A stretch of 64,000 bases of DNA from Salinicola rhizosphaerae (GCF_014652715.1 NZ_BMZI01000004.1:408327-472326), one strand, 5' to 3'; positions 46,212 to 55,378 are shown, counted from the stretch's first letter. A program made the numbers and translations. Notes: a model not told the origin generated them from the letters alone.

Positions 46212-46238
46212 CGCTCCCGGAGAGCCCGCACTCGACAA

Positions 46239-46269
46239 CGCCGCGCTGGTTCAAGCGCGGCGTTTTTCG
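46239..46269 (+). terminator. intrinsic terminator after lptFG
   Basis: AACGCCGCGCT and AGCGCGGCGTT form a perfect 11-bp stem with a 6-nt loop followed by TTTC. It is 27 bp past the lptG stop. Confidence 0.88.
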
Positions 46270-46519
46270 TTGGGCCACGCGCCTCCAATGCGGTGATTTT
46301 TAGATAAGCCTTCGCTGAGCCCTGCGGAATACGCTGATAGCCGTCACGGACTGGGTGTTCCTGTCCCTGGCGCCGACAAGCGGGTGATCGTCGCCGACGT
46401 GAACAAGGCCGACGTCGCCACGGCTGACATCAACGTGACTGGCATGGCGCGAAGCAGGGGTTGAAATTGCCTATGCGAATCATTTACATTTGCTATCACA
46501 TTAACAGTGAGTCCCAGCC
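46270..46519. other. intergenic region lptG-bfd
   Basis: Apart from the terminator and the bfd promoter region there is a frame open from about 46300 to 46463, without a start codon (its product would contain GADKRVIVADVNKADVA). It could be a gene remnant, but GC-rich DNA of this type leaves such frames by chance. I make no gene call. Confidence 0.4.
46474..46495. promoter_or_regulatory. candidate Fur box upstream of bfd
   Basis: TGCGAATCATTTACATTTGC resembles Fur sites of the AATGATTCTCATT type, located about 25 bp upstream of the bfd GTG start, overlapping the expected promoter. Iron repression of bfd is standard in related bacteria. Confidence 0.5.
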
Positions 46520-46723
46520 GTGTACGTCTGTCTCTGTGTCGGTGTCACCGACCGCGATATCGAAAATGCCGTCAGCGATGGCGCCCGCAGCTGGCGCGAA
46601 GTTCGTGAGGCGACGGGCTGCGCCGGCCAGTGCGGCAAGTGTGCCTGCACCGGGAAGAGCGTCATGCGCGATGCGATCACGCAAGAGCTCGCGATGTCGC
46701 CGGATCTCGCCTACGCCGTTTGA
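46520..46723 (+). CDS. bfd: bacterioferritin-associated ferredoxin
   Basis: A 67-residue [2Fe-2S] protein starting at GTG 46520. Cysteines at positions 4, 6, 38 and 41 (YVCLCVG, CGKC) match Bfd cluster ligands. It delivers electrons to bacterioferritin so that stored iron is released. Bacterioferritin itself follows 267 bp downstream. A Fur-like site precedes it. Confidence 0.9.
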   Translation: MYVCLCVGVTDRDIENAVSDGARSWREVREATGCAGQCGKCACTGKSVMRDAITQELAMSPDLAYAV

Positions 46724-46789
46724 GCCTCTCCCCGCCGGCCCATTCACGCTTCTGGCGCCAATAGCGCGAGTCGTTATCAGCCGCGTTTC

Positions 46790-46812
46790 CATCTGCCACT
46801 GACTGGCAGATG
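46790..46812. terminator. hairpin between bfd and bfr
   Basis: CATCTGCCA pairs with TGGCAGATG around a 5-nt loop, 67 bp after the bfd stop. No T-tract follows. It may terminate or stabilise the bfd transcript. Confidence 0.45.
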
Positions 46813-46990
46813 CGATGAAATCGTAAGTTGCTGTAATGGTTGTAAAAACTTCCCCGTCCGGGCGATACTGGCGCGACCGCTTCACGCTGAGCGTTTTGTG
46901 TTAGCGTGATCGATGTCGGGAGCTCGTGGCGCCAGCGTGACTCCCCATTGCCAGACGCCAGTCGCTCGAACAGATGAGGAGAACACGACA

Positions 46991-47473
46991 ATGAAAGGCG
47001 ACCCGAAGGTCATTACCTACCTGAACACCGTGCTCGGCAACGAGCTCGTCGCGATCAACCAGTATTTCCTGCACAGCAAGATGTACAAGGACTGGGGACT
47101 CAACGTCCTGGCCAAGTGGGAGTACGACGAATCGATCGAAGAGATGCAGCATGCCGACAAGCTGATCGAGCGCATCCTGTTTCTCGAAGGTCTTCCCAAT
47201 CTGCAGGACCTGGGCAAGCTCAACATCGGCGAGAACTGCCAGGAGATGCTCGAGAGCGACCTCAAGATCGAGCACAAGGCGCGCGCCGATCTGCAGGAAG
47301 CGATTCCGTACTGCGAGTCCGTGCGGGACTACGTCAGCCGTGATCTGTTCATCAAGATCCTCGACGACGAGGAAGAGCACATCGACAAGCTGGAAGCGGA
47401 GCTGGGACTGATCGACAAGGTCGGTATCCAGAACTATCTGCAGAAGCACATGTTCACCGAAGAGAAAGAGTGA
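46991..47473 (+). CDS. bfr: bacterioferritin
   Basis: A 160-residue ferritin-like heme protein that forms a 24-mer iron store. The dinuclear ferroxidase ligands are in place (Glu18, Glu51, His54, Glu94, Glu127, His130), and Met52, the axial heme ligand at the dimer interface, is present in [10 protein letters not shown]. The ATG at 46991 follows GAGGAGAA. It is separated from bfd by 267 bp, so the two may be independently transcribed. Confidence 0.95.
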   Translation: MKGDPKVITYLNTVLGNELVAINQYFLHSKMYKDWGLNVLAKWEYDESIEEMQHADKLIERILFLEGLPNLQDLGKLNIGENCQEMLESDLKIEHKARADLQEAIPYCESVRDYVSRDLFIKILDDEEEHIDKLEAELGLIDKVGIQNYLQKHMFTEEKE

Positions 47474-47503
47474 CCCGCCAAGGGTAAGTCACGCTTTTCG
47501 ATC

Positions 47504-47540
47504 AAGAAGGCCCCGATATCGATGATATCGGGGCCTTCTT
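47504..47540. terminator. bidirectional terminator between bfr and purK
   Basis: AAGAAGGCCCCGATATC pairs perfectly with GATATCGGGGCCTTCTT (17 bp) around a 3-nt loop. T/A tracts flank it on both sides, and it sits 30 bp after bfr and 40 bp after the convergent purK stop. Confidence 0.9.
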
Positions 47541-47579
47541 GGTTGTCGGGCCGTTCTTTCGCTCAGCGTTCGGAAGCGA

Positions 47580-48686
47580 TCAGCCCAGGTCGTTGACCAG
47601 CAGCGACTCGACGGCGGCAACGCGCTCGCCGAGCTGGCGCTCGTCGACGGCCAACACGGTAATGTGGCCGATCTTGCGTCCCGGGCGCGGCGCCTTGCCG
47701 TAGTCGTGCCAGCGCGTACCCGGGAGAGCGAGCACGGCCTCGCGTTCGGGGAAGGCACCGATGATATTGAGCATCGCACATGGCGCGAGTTGGGCGGTCT
47801 CGCCGAGCGGCAGGTCGGTCACGGCGCGCACATGATTCTCGAACTGGCTGGTGACGGCGCCCTCGATGCTCCAATGGCCGGAGTTGTGCACGCGCGGCGC
47901 GATCTCGTTGGCGAGCAGGCCGTCTGCGGTGACGAAGAACTCGAACGCCATCACGCCGACGTAGTCGAGTTCGTTCATCACGCGGCTGGCGTAGTCCTCG
48001 GCCTGGGCCTGCAGCGCATGGGCGGTCTGCGGAATCGAGCAGTGCAGAATGCCCTGACGATGTTCGTTGCGAACCACCGGCCAGTAGCGAATTTCGCCGT
48101 CCCGGGCACGCACGGCGATCGCTGAAATCTCGTGATCGAAGTCGACGAAGCCTTCGAGGATCAGCGGTACGCCACCCAGCTCGTCGAAGGTGCCGGCGAC
48201 ATCTCCAGCCTCGCGCATCACCTTCTGGCCCTTGCCGTCGTAGCCCATCGTGCGGGTCTTCACTACCGCTGGCAGGCCGATATCGGCGACCGCTGCGTCC
48301 AGGTCAGCCTGACTGTCGATCCGCGCGATCGGCGGCACCGCGATATCCAGCGAACGAAACAGCGACTTCTCGAGCCAGCGGTCTCGCGCCGTGGCCAGCG
48401 CCTGCGCCGGCGGATAGGCCGGGCGGCGCTCGGCCAAACGCTCGACCGCCTCGAACGGCACGTTCTCGAACTCGAAGGTGATCGCATCGCAGGTCTCGAC
48501 GAGCTGCTCGAGTGCCGCCGGGTCCTGCCAATCGGCCTGAAGATGTTCGCCGTGAGCGCTGGCGCAGGGTTCGCTGCCGGGATCGAGAAAGGTGAAGCGC
48601 AGGTCCAGCGGTGCGCCGGCCTGGGCAAGCATGCGGCCGAGCTGGCCGCCGCCGACGATACCCACGCGAGTGAGCGAACGCGTCAT
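47580..48686 (-). CDS. purK: N5-carboxyaminoimidazole ribonucleotide synthase
   Basis: ATP-grasp enzyme of 368 residues that carboxylates AIR with bicarbonate in de novo purine synthesis. Landmarks are VGIVGGGQLGRML, VVKTRTMGYDGKGQ, LILEGFVDFDHEIS and NEIAPRVHNSGHWSIEGA. The start is ATG 48686 (AGGAGG 7 bases upstream); a TTG at 48692 is too close to that site. It follows purE with two intervening bases. Confidence 0.95.
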   Translation of the reverse strand: MTRSLTRVGIVGGGQLGRMLAQAGAPLDLRFTFLDPGSEPCASAHGEHLQADWQDPAALEQLVETCDAITFEFENVPFEAVERLAERRPAYPPAQALATARDRWLEKSLFRSLDIAVPPIARIDSQADLDAAVADIGLPAVVKTRTMGYDGKGQKVMREAGDVAGTFDELGGVPLILEGFVDFDHEISAIAVRARDGEIRYWPVVRNEHRQGILHCSIPQTAHALQAQAEDYASRVMNELDYVGVMAFEFFVTADGLLANEIAPRVHNSGHWSIEGAVTSQFENHVRAVTDLPLGETAQLAPCAMLNIIGAFPEREAVLALPGTRWHDYGKAPRPGRKIGHITVLAVDERQLGERVAAVESLLVNDLG

Positions 48687-48688
48687 GA

Positions 48689-49186
48689 TCAATCCTCCTG
48701 CGGGCGGGGATCGGGGTTGTTCAGCACCTTCTGCGTCTGCTCGGCACGGAAGGCATCGAGCGCATCGCGAATGCGCTCGTCATGATTGGCCAGCATCGCT
48801 GCAGCGAGCAGAGCGGCGTTGATCGCCCCGGCACGGCCGATCGCCAATGTGGCGGTGGGAATGCCGGCCGGCATCTGCACGATGGAAAGCAGTGAATCGA
48901 CGCCGGAGAGCGTGCTCGACTTCACCGGCACGCCGAGTACCGGGAGGCGCGTCTTGGCCGCGCACATGCCGGGCAGGTGTGCGGCGCCGCCGGCACCGGC
49001 GATGATCACTTCCAGGCCCCGCTCGGCAGCGGTTTCGGCGTACTCGAACAGCAGATCCGGCGTGCGATGGGCGGAGACCACGCGGGTCTCGTAGTCGATA
49101 CCGAGCTGTTCCAGGGTCTCGACGGTGTGGCAAAGTGTCGACCAGTCCGATTTGGACCCCATGATCACGCCGACGCGTACGCTCAT
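48689..49186 (-). CDS. purE: N5-CAIR mutase
   Basis: A 165-residue class I PurE that transfers the carboxyl group of N5-CAIR to form CAIR. The signature [14 protein letters not shown] and [29 protein letters not shown] and LGVPVKSS are complete. The ATG at 49186 is clear; the frame extends upstream through the DUF1653 region but is not coding. It is upstream of purK in the standard order. Confidence 0.96.
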   Translation of the reverse strand: MSVRVGVIMGSKSDWSTLCHTVETLEQLGIDYETRVVSAHRTPDLLFEYAETAAERGLEVIIAGAGGAAHLPGMCAAKTRLPVLGVPVKSSTLSGVDSLLSIVQMPAGIPTATLAIGRAGAINAALLAAAMLANHDERIRDALDAFRAEQTQKVLNNPDPRPQED

Positions 49187-49340
49187 GCTTCCTCCCGTGG
49201 GAAATGTTCGGCAGCTGCGGTTTATCGATTGTCTGGCGCTGCCGGGGTGGGGTTGGGAAAGCGGCGCATTATACCCATCCTGACCGCAGACAGCGATGGA
49301 TCTCTCTTCGTATCGCGACAGGGCCGTTTTCGTGCGGCGC

Positions 49341-49571
49341 TCAGCGAAACGCCTTCTCGAGCGCGAATCTGGCGACCGGCTCGTCGCTGACCGTGACCTG
49401 CTCGCAGAACATCTCCAGCGGGCGCACCCACAGACCGTAGTCGCCGTAAAGCGCGCGATAGACCACGACCCACGCTTCGGTCTCGCTGTGCTGCGCCACG
49501 TCCAGCACCTCGTAGAGCTGGCCCTTGTAGTGGCGATAGATGCCCGGCACGGGTTTTTGGATGTCACTCAT
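49341..49571 (-). CDS. DUF1653 family protein
   Basis: A 76-residue protein with the [23 protein letters not shown] and [16 protein letters not shown] segments of DUF1653, a compact SH3-like beta fold of unknown function. Its start overlaps the tcdA stop by 8 bases, so it is translated from the truC-tcdA mRNA. Confidence 0.88.
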   Translation of the reverse strand: MSDIQKPVPGIYRHYKGQLYEVLDVAQHSETEAWVVVYRALYGDYGLWVRPLEMFCEQVTVSDEPVARFALEKAFR

Positions 49572-50427
49572 GATCGTCGTTCTCCTGCGTTGAATCGTCT
49601 CGGCGTGCTTTTTCCGCCAACCGGGTCAGCACGCGGCCGGCGGCGGTGAAGCCGAACGTGCCCGTCACCACGCTGACCGCACCGAAGCCATCGGCGCAGT
49701 CCAGTCGGGTCGCCTGACCCGGTGCCGGCTTCTGCAGGCAGACCTCGCCGTCGCTGCCGGGATAGACCAGCTGCTCGTCCGAATAGACGCACTCGACGGA
49801 AAAGCGCCTCTTCGGGTTGCGCGAGAAACCGTAATCCCGACGCAGCTTCGAACGTACCTTGGCCAGCAGCGGATCGTGCTCGGTTCGGGTCAGGTCCGCG
49901 ATCCGAATGCGGGTCGGGTCGGTCTGACCACCGGCACCGCCGGTCACCGTGATCGGCAGCTTGCGCCGGCGGCAGTAGTCGATCAGCGCGGCCTTGGCGC
50001 CGACGTGGTCGATAGCATCGATCACATGATCGGCATCCGCCGGAATTCGCTCGGCCAGATTGGTCGGGGTGATGAAGGCCGCATCGGCGACGAGTTCGAT
50101 TCCCGGCCAGATCGCCCGGCAGCGCTCGGCAAGCACCTCGACCTTGGGCCGGCCGATCTGGCCGTCGAGCGCGTGGAGCTGGCGGTTGACGTTCGAGACG
50201 CAGACGTCGTCCAGATCGATCAGCGTCAGTTTGCCGATGCCCGAGCGTGCTAGCGCCTCCGCGCTCCAGCTGCCGACGCCGCCGACCCCGATCACGACCA
50301 CGTGCGCGTGACGAAAGGCGTTGGCGGCGCGGGTGCCATAGAGGCGCCGAATGCCGCCGAACCGGAAATGATAGTCGTCCGAATCGTGCTGGCGGTCGGT
50401 GGCGTGCGTCGAAATCGCGTCGGTCAT
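49564..50427 (-). CDS. tcdA: tRNA threonylcarbamoyladenosine dehydratase
   Basis: An E1-like (ThiF/MoeB) enzyme of 287 residues that cyclises t6A37 to ct6A in tRNAs. The nucleotide-binding [36 protein letters not shown] and the family-typical [18 protein letters not shown] are visible. The C-terminal helix typical of CsdL/TcdA is present. Its start overlaps the truC stop by four bases. Confidence 0.92.
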   Translation of the reverse strand: MTDAISTHATDRQHDSDDYHFRFGGIRRLYGTRAANAFRHAHVVVIGVGGVGSWSAEALARSGIGKLTLIDLDDVCVSNVNRQLHALDGQIGRPKVEVLAERCRAIWPGIELVADAAFITPTNLAERIPADADHVIDAIDHVGAKAALIDYCRRRKLPITVTGGAGGQTDPTRIRIADLTRTEHDPLLAKVRSKLRRDYGFSRNPKRRFSVECVYSDEQLVYPGSDGEVCLQKPAPGQATRLDCADGFGAVSVVTGTFGFTAAGRVLTRLAEKARRDDSTQENDDHE

Positions 50428-51254
50428 GAGATCTCTTCGGTAATAGTGTCGGCAGGCACGCTATCGCGAGCTGTCGGCGTCTTTGCTTCGTCACGCGGCA
50501 GCGAGGTGCGCGAGCAAGCCGTCTCGGTCAGATAGGCCTGCCAACCGAAGCGCGTCAGCAGCGCCGCGAAGTCGGCATCGGGTGCCGCGCTCAGCGTCAG
50601 TTCGATGCGCGCGCACGGATGCTCGAAGGTGAGCCCGACCGCGTTGAGCAGCAGGTGTGGGCAGTTCAATCGATCGCGGAAGTAGCGATTGTGAATACCC
50701 TTGCCATGCTTGGCATCATTGATGATCGGATGCCCGCTTCGCGCCAGATGGCGGCGGATCTGATGGCGCCGTCCGGTCTCCGGCAAGGCTTCCATCAGCG
50801 AGTAACGCGAATTGGGGTAGCGGTCGATGGCGACCGGTATTTCCGTCGTCGCCAGCCTGCGCAGATGTGTCACCGCCGTATGCGCCGGCATCTCTGCCTT
50901 GGGGCGCACCCCATCTTCCTCGCGTAGCGGTGCATCCATTGTCATCGCTTCCGGCCCCCAGCCGCGCACCACGGCCAGATAGCGCTTGCGGACGCGGTGC
51001 GCCGCGAAGGCCTCGGTCAGCTTTGCCGCCGTGGCCGGATCTAGCGCGAACAGCAGCACGCCGCCGGTCGGGCGGTCGAGCCGATGTACTGGATAGACAT
51101 GCTGGCCGATCTGGTCCCGCAGCGTCTGCAGCACGAAAACCGTCTCGCCGCGCGCCAGTGCCGTGCGATGCACCAGCATCCCCGGTGGCTTGACGATGGC
51201 GATCAGCGCTTCGTCGCGATAGATCACCGTGAGGGGCGCGGGCGAGGTGGACAT
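50424..51254 (-). CDS. truC: tRNA pseudouridine(65) synthase
   Basis: A 276-residue RluA-family pseudouridine synthase, closest in length and motifs to TruC, which modifies U65 of tRNA. The catalytic aspartate is in HRLDRPTGGVLLFAL; KPPGMLVHR and PETGRRHQIRRHLARSGHPI are other conserved blocks. The C-terminus carries about 30 extra residues compared with E. coli TruC. It heads a tRNA-modification operon with tcdA. Confidence 0.9.
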   Translation of the reverse strand: MSTSPAPLTVIYRDEALIAIVKPPGMLVHRTALARGETVFVLQTLRDQIGQHVYPVHRLDRPTGGVLLFALDPATAAKLTEAFAAHRVRKRYLAVVRGWGPEAMTMDAPLREEDGVRPKAEMPAHTAVTHLRRLATTEIPVAIDRYPNSRYSLMEALPETGRRHQIRRHLARSGHPIINDAKHGKGIHNRYFRDRLNCPHLLLNAVGLTFEHPCARIELTLSAAPDADFAALLTRFGWQAYLTETACSRTSLPRDEAKTPTARDSVPADTITEEIS

Positions 51255-51375
51255 CGGGCAGCGAGAACCGTGGCTAATGGGCGCTTATTGTCGGGGCTGG
51301 GCAGGGCGATCTCAAGTGCCGCCCCGGTGGCACCATGCTAGGGTGCGCAGAGATGTGCCAATCCAGGAATCTTCC

Positions 51376-52104
51376 ATGACCGAAACTCGCACGCCCCACC
51401 TGGTCGTTCTCACCGGCGCCGGCATCAGCGCCGAGAGCGGCCTGAAGACGTTTCGCGATGGCGACGGCCTATGGGAAAACCACCGCGTCGAGGACGTCGC
51501 CACGCCTGCGGCCTGGCATCGCGATCCGAAGACGGTGCTGCGTTTCTACGATGAGCGCCGAGAGCAGACGCGCCGCGCGCATCCCAACGCGGCGCATCGG
51601 GCACTGGCCGAGCTCGAGCAGGCGGGTTTTCGGGTGAGCGTGGTTACGCAGAATATCGACGATCTCCATGAACGCGCCGGCTCACGGAGCGTGCTGCATC
51701 TGCATGGCGAGATCCTGATGGCGCGCTCGACGGCAGACGATAATCTGCGCTACCCGGTGGACGAGATATCGGCAAGCGGCAGCATCGCGCTCGGTGACCT
51801 CTGCGACAAGGGCAGCCAGCTACGCCCTGACGTCGTCTGGTTCGGCGAGTCCGTTCCGCGCTACGCCGAAGCCTGCGAGCTGGTTGCCGAAGCCGATGCG
51901 CTGCTCGTCGTCGGCACCTCTCTGGCGGTGATGCCGGCCGCGCTGCTGCTCGACCAGGCACCGTTCGGCGCGCCCTGCTGGCTGATCGACCCCCATGCTC
52001 GCGAGCTGGCGCCGCCCGGCGTTACGCCCGTGAGCGAGCCGGCAAGCCGCGGCGTTCCCGCGCTGACGGCATCCTGGGTCGAGCGGGGCAGTTTCGACGC
52101 CTGA
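51376..52104 (+). CDS. cobB: sirtuin, NAD-dependent protein deacylase
   Basis: A 242-residue Sir2 family enzyme. NAD-binding TGAGISAESGLKTFRDGDG, TQNIDDLHERAG, the catalytic HLHGE histidine and VVWFGESVP are intact. The FYDERR tyrosine-arginine pair matches the residues that give CobB and SIRT5 succinyl- and malonyl-lysine specificity. The zinc-finger region between HLHGE and VVWFGE has only one cysteine, not four, as in a Zn-less subfamily. Given the malonate operon, demalonylation is an attractive but untested role. The start is the ATG at 51376. Confidence 0.88.
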   Translation: MTETRTPHLVVLTGAGISAESGLKTFRDGDGLWENHRVEDVATPAAWHRDPKTVLRFYDERREQTRRAHPNAAHRALAELEQAGFRVSVVTQNIDDLHERAGSRSVLHLHGEILMARSTADDNLRYPVDEISASGSIALGDLCDKGSQLRPDVVWFGESVPRYAEACELVAEADALLVVGTSLAVMPAALLLDQAPFGAPCWLIDPHARELAPPGVTPVSEPASRGVPALTASWVERGSFDA

Positions 52105-52308
52105 GCCCGCCGGTGCCGCCTCGCGAGCGATGCGCGGACCGATCATCACGCTCGACAATCCTTGACCTGCCTTTTGCCTATTTAGTCCCGGCCGCGCGTG
52201 CGGCAGAATAGCGGCCCCCGGCGATCGCCGTCGGGGAACCGACTAGAGCTGCTCAGCAGCCTCGGACTCGCATCCCGCGAGCCAGAACCATCGCTAGGAC
52301 ACACCATC

Positions 52309-53280
52309 ATGTTTGAACGCATCAACCGGCTTTTCCCGGTCTGGGCGGTGCTGCTCGCCGTCATCGCCGCGTGGCAACCGCAGCTTTTCACCGGCTTCAA
52401 GGCCGATATCAAGACGCTGCTCGTGGTGATCATGTTCGCCATGGGGCTGACGCTGACGCGTGAGGATTTCGCCCGCGTGGTGAAGGCGCCCAAGCCGATC
52501 GTCGTCGGCGTCATACTGCAGTTTCTGATCATGCCGCTGACCGCTCTCGGGGTTTCCCGGCTGCTCGGGCTCAGCCCGGAGCTCACCACCGGGATGATCC
52601 TGGTCGGCGCGACAGCAGGCGGTACCTCCTCCAACGTCATGACCTGGCTCTCCGGCGGCCACGTCGCGCTCTCCGTGTCGATGACCATGGTGTCGACCGT
52701 CATCTCGGTCGTCGCCACGCCGTTCATTACCTGGCTGCTCGTCGGCCAGAGTATCGATGTGCCCGTATTCGGCATGCTGTTGAGCATTGCCCAGCTGGTC
52801 ATCGCACCGATCGCGCTCGGCGTCATCGTCCATCACTTGCTGGGTGCGCGCATTCGCAAGATCGAATCCGCGCTGGCAACGCTCGCCATGGCGGCCATCG
52901 TGATGATCATCGCCATCGTGGTTGCGTTGAATGCCGGTAATCTCGCCACGCTGGGGCCGATCGTCGCGCTCGCCGTCATCGCACACAACGGCATCGGGCT
53001 CGCAGCCGGCTACTGGTTGACGCGTGCCATCGGCTTCGACGTGCGCACCGCGCGCACCATCGCCTTCGAAGTAGGACTGCAGAACTCCGGGCTCGCGGTC
53101 ACGCTGGCCAACCAGTTCTTTACGGCCGGCGCGGCACTGCCGGGCGCGCTGTTCTCGGTCTGGCACAACGTCTCCGGTTCACTGCTCGCCGGCTACTGGA
53201 AGCAGCGCGGCATTCCCGCGCGGCGTGCCGATACGAACGCCTCGGCCGAAAGCGGGGCAGGCGGGGGCACCGGCCGCTGA
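52309..53280 (+). CDS. bile acid:sodium symporter (BASS) family transporter
   Basis: A 323-residue protein with about ten helices, including the crossover motifs VGATAGGTSSNVMTWLSGG and FEVGLQNSGLAVTLANQFF. It belongs to the BASS family; bacterial members carry pantothenate precursors, keto acids or other organic anions with Na+. The substrate is unknown. The ATG at 52309 is preferred to an upstream GTG-type opening. A strong terminator follows. Confidence 0.87.
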   Translation: MFERINRLFPVWAVLLAVIAAWQPQLFTGFKADIKTLLVVIMFAMGLTLTREDFARVVKAPKPIVVGVILQFLIMPLTALGVSRLLGLSPELTTGMILVGATAGGTSSNVMTWLSGGHVALSVSMTMVSTVISVVATPFITWLLVGQSIDVPVFGMLLSIAQLVIAPIALGVIVHHLLGARIRKIESALATLAMAAIVMIIAIVVALNAGNLATLGPIVALAVIAHNGIGLAAGYWLTRAIGFDVRTARTIAFEVGLQNSGLAVTLANQFFTAGAALPGALFSVWHNVSGSLLAGYWKQRGIPARRADTNASAESGAGGGTGR

Positions 53281-53336
53281 ACGGAACCTCCGCCGTGAAT
53301 TGATGCAGATGTTTGCGCAATTCCGGGCTCTGAACA

Positions 53337-53372
53337 GCGGGGCGAGATGATAGAATCTCGCCCCGCTTTTTT
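53337..53372 (+). terminator. intrinsic terminator after the BASS gene
   Basis: GCGGGGCGAGAT and ATCTCGCCCCGC form a 12-bp perfect stem with a 6-nt loop followed by six T residues. Confidence 0.92.
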
Positions 53373-53438
53373 GAGCGTGTTGTGCATTTGTCTGCAGCAG
53401 ATAGCCCTGATAGAGAGCCCTGATAGAGAGCCCCATCC

Positions 53439-54254
53439 ATGCGCGATGACGCTGAATTCCCCACCGAGGACCGGTCGCCCACCACGCGGGAAGAGACCGG
53501 CGATCGCGACCCGGCCAGCGGCCAAACGCGCCCGCCGCGACGCGAGTTCAAGGCACGTGGCAGCTTTGTCGAGCGCTGCGAGGGATGTCGACTGCCGGTG
53601 CTCAACTGCCTTTGCCCTTATCGTGTCAGCGCCACCAGCGAGGCGCGGGTCTGGCTGCTCACGCATCCGCTCGAACACAACAAGCCGACCAACACCGGGC
53701 GGCTGATCGCCGACGTTCTGCCACAGAGCGAGACCTTCACCTGGTACCGCACCGCGCCGGACGAGCGCCTGCTTGCGCTGCTCGCGGACCGCCGCTTCGT
53801 GCCCTTCGTCATCTTCCCCGACGATCAGCCGGACTATCAGCACCGCGTCGTCGACGAACGTGCGGTCGTCAGTGCCAAGCAGGATGGCTTCATCCCCGTT
53901 TTCATTCTGATCGATGGCACCTGGCGTCAGGCGAGGCGCATCTTCCGCAAAAGCCCATACCTGGAAGCCTTGCCGGTCCTGCCGCTGCACACCGACCGCT
54001 TGACCCGTTACCGGCTGCGTAAGCCGGCTTCCGCCTCGCACCTCTGCACCGCCGAGGTCGCCGCCGAACTGCTGCGCAACACCGGCGACACCGACGCCGC
54101 CAACGTGCTCGACGACTACTTCGATGCCTTCAACGAGAGCTACGCCGCGAGCCGGATCTACCACAAGCTCGAAAAGCCCACGGCGCCCATGAAGCGACTG
54201 CTCGACCGCCGCCTCTCAGGTAGCGCTCACGCAAGACTCCTGGGAGAGGAGTGA
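53439..54254 (+). CDS. tapT: tRNA-uridine aminocarboxypropyltransferase (DTW domain)
   Basis: A 271-residue DTW-domain protein. Zinc-type cysteines lie in CEGCRLPVLNCLCP and the signature in ILIDGTWRQARRI, with RYRLRKPASASHLCTAEV behind it. It should form acp3U in tRNA from S-adenosylmethionine. The N-terminal 45 residues are a charged extension not needed for the fold. A 13-bp duplication (CCCTGATAGAGAG twice) ends 15 bp before the ATG and supplies its GAGAG ribosome binding region. Confidence 0.9.
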   Translation: MRDDAEFPTEDRSPTTREETGDRDPASGQTRPPRREFKARGSFVERCEGCRLPVLNCLCPYRVSATSEARVWLLTHPLEHNKPTNTGRLIADVLPQSETFTWYRTAPDERLLALLADRRFVPFVIFPDDQPDYQHRVVDERAVVSAKQDGFIPVFILIDGTWRQARRIFRKSPYLEALPVLPLHTDRLTRYRLRKPASASHLCTAEVAAELLRNTGDTDAANVLDDYFDAFNESYAASRIYHKLEKPTAPMKRLLDRRLSGSAHARLLGEE

Positions 54255-54370
54255 ACCAGGCTTCAGCGAAAAACTCAGCGAAGACAACGCCTTCCCAAGC
54301 GGCCTGAGGCAATTTCTGCGGGATCGGACTCGCGTTCCAGGCCGGGTCGATGTTATCGTCTACGCCGTTC

Positions 54371-54447
54371 GCCCGAGTGGCTCAACTGGATAGAGCAACG
54401 GCCTTCGAAGCCGTGGGTTGCAGGTTCGAGTCCTGCCTCGGGCGCCA
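54371..54447 (+). tRNA. tRNA-Arg(UCG)
   Basis: A 77-nt cloverleaf: acceptor GCCCGAG/CTCGGGC, D-arm GCTC-GAGC, anticodon stem ACGGC/GCCGT around the loop CTTCGAA (anticodon TCG), five-base variable region, T-arm GCAGG-TTCGAGT-CCTGC and an encoded CCA. It reads CGA codons. Confidence 0.95.
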
Positions 54448-54518
54448 TCTCCCGCCTATAGAACGATCCTCGTAGAACACGCCCAAGCGGTGATCCGCCA
54501 AGCAAAGCCGCGTCGCGA

Positions 54519-55154
54519 TCAGCGATGCGACGCCGCGAGCGCCCCTCCTGCCGCGACGAACAGGCTGCCAGTCGCCCGATTGAATAGACGCACGCGCCGG
54601 CGTGTACCGAACCAGCGGCTGACCGTGGAACCGACCGAGGCGTAGGTCGTCATCGTCGTTAGATCCACCACGAGCCAGGTCAGCGCCAGGATGGCGAGCT
54701 GCGGACCTTGCGGCTGGCTCAGATCGATGAAGTTGGGGAACAGGGCGCCGAAGAACAGCAGATCTTTCGGGTTGCTCAGGCCCACGGTCAGTCCCTTGAT
54801 GAATAGCTGTCGCGAGGAGCGAGCACCTAAAGCCAGCTCCGGCTCGATGGCTGTAGCGCTCATTGGCTCGGCAGGCGCGCGCCACGCTTGAATACCCAGG
54901 TAGATCAGATAGCCCGCACCCACCGCCTTCAGCACGATGAAGGCCATTTCGGACGTCGCGAGGATCGCCCCCAGCCCCAACGCCGAGAGTGTCATCAATA
55001 TCAGAGAGGCCAACGCTCCAGCGGCCACGGTCGCCAATGCTCGGCGCCTGCCGTGGCGCAGCCCGTGGTGAATACAGAGCAGGGCGCTCGGGCCGGGGAA
55101 CACGATCAGCGCTGCGATGACGCCAAGGTAGGTAAGCCAGACGGCGAGATCCAT
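54519..55154 (-). CDS. LysE/RhtB-family exporter
   Basis: A 211-residue protein with about six helices. Family motifs are VFPGPSALLCIHHGLRHGRR near the N-terminus and FIKGLTVGLSNPKDLLFFGALFPNF in the middle. RhtB-type exporters expel amino acids such as threonine or homoserine. The substrate is not defined by the neighbours. A second LysE exporter is at 62907. Confidence 0.88.
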   Translation of the reverse strand: MDLAVWLTYLGVIAALIVFPGPSALLCIHHGLRHGRRRALATVAAGALASLILMTLSALGLGAILATSEMAFIVLKAVGAGYLIYLGIQAWRAPAEPMSATAIEPELALGARSSRQLFIKGLTVGLSNPKDLLFFGALFPNFIDLSQPQGPQLAILALTWLVVDLTTMTTYASVGSTVSRWFGTRRRVRLFNRATGSLFVAAGGALAASHR

Positions 55155-55219
55155 CGGTTCGAATCCTTATCGATAAGAGGCGGGACTATAGCGGACGAGC
55201 GGCGGTGCGGGCGCCTGGC

Positions 55220-55378
55220 CTAATGATCGTGTTTGACGTTCTGCCACTCGCAGGCTTCCTCGGCTTCTTCTTTCAGCTCGAACTCGTCGGGGAGTCGCTC
55301 GCCGGTCTGGGTATCCTCGATGCCGAACCGCGGTTCGTCCTCAGAAGACTCATCGACGACCTGAAATCGCTTGGCCAT
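55220..55378 (-). CDS. small acidic soluble protein
   Basis: A 52-residue frame MAKRFQVVDESSEDEPRFGI to the stop, rich in Glu and Asp with a short C-terminal Trp/His motif (CEWQNVKHDH). AGGTGTTGATC lies upstream as a possible ribosome binding site. I recognise no domain. The biased composition and compact length fit a real small cytoplasmic protein of unknown role. It diverges from the alpha/beta hydrolase gene. Confidence 0.55.
   Translation of the reverse strand: MAKRFQVVDESSEDEPRFGIEDTQTGERLPDEFELKEEAEEACEWQNVKHDH

Noticed and set aside
52105-52308. Possible riboswitch in the 5' leader of the BASS transporter
   Set aside because: GC-rich leader can form hairpins, but I recognise no conserved riboswitch core or anti-terminator.
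53401-53430. 13-bp duplication in the tapT leader as a regulatory element
   Set aside because: Only two copies; too short to separate from chance slippage, so it is mentioned only in the gene entry.
54371-54447. tRNA-Arg as an integration site for the AT-rich island
   Set aside because: No integrase or repeated tRNA 3' end was seen; the island begins more than 3 kb away behind core-like genes.
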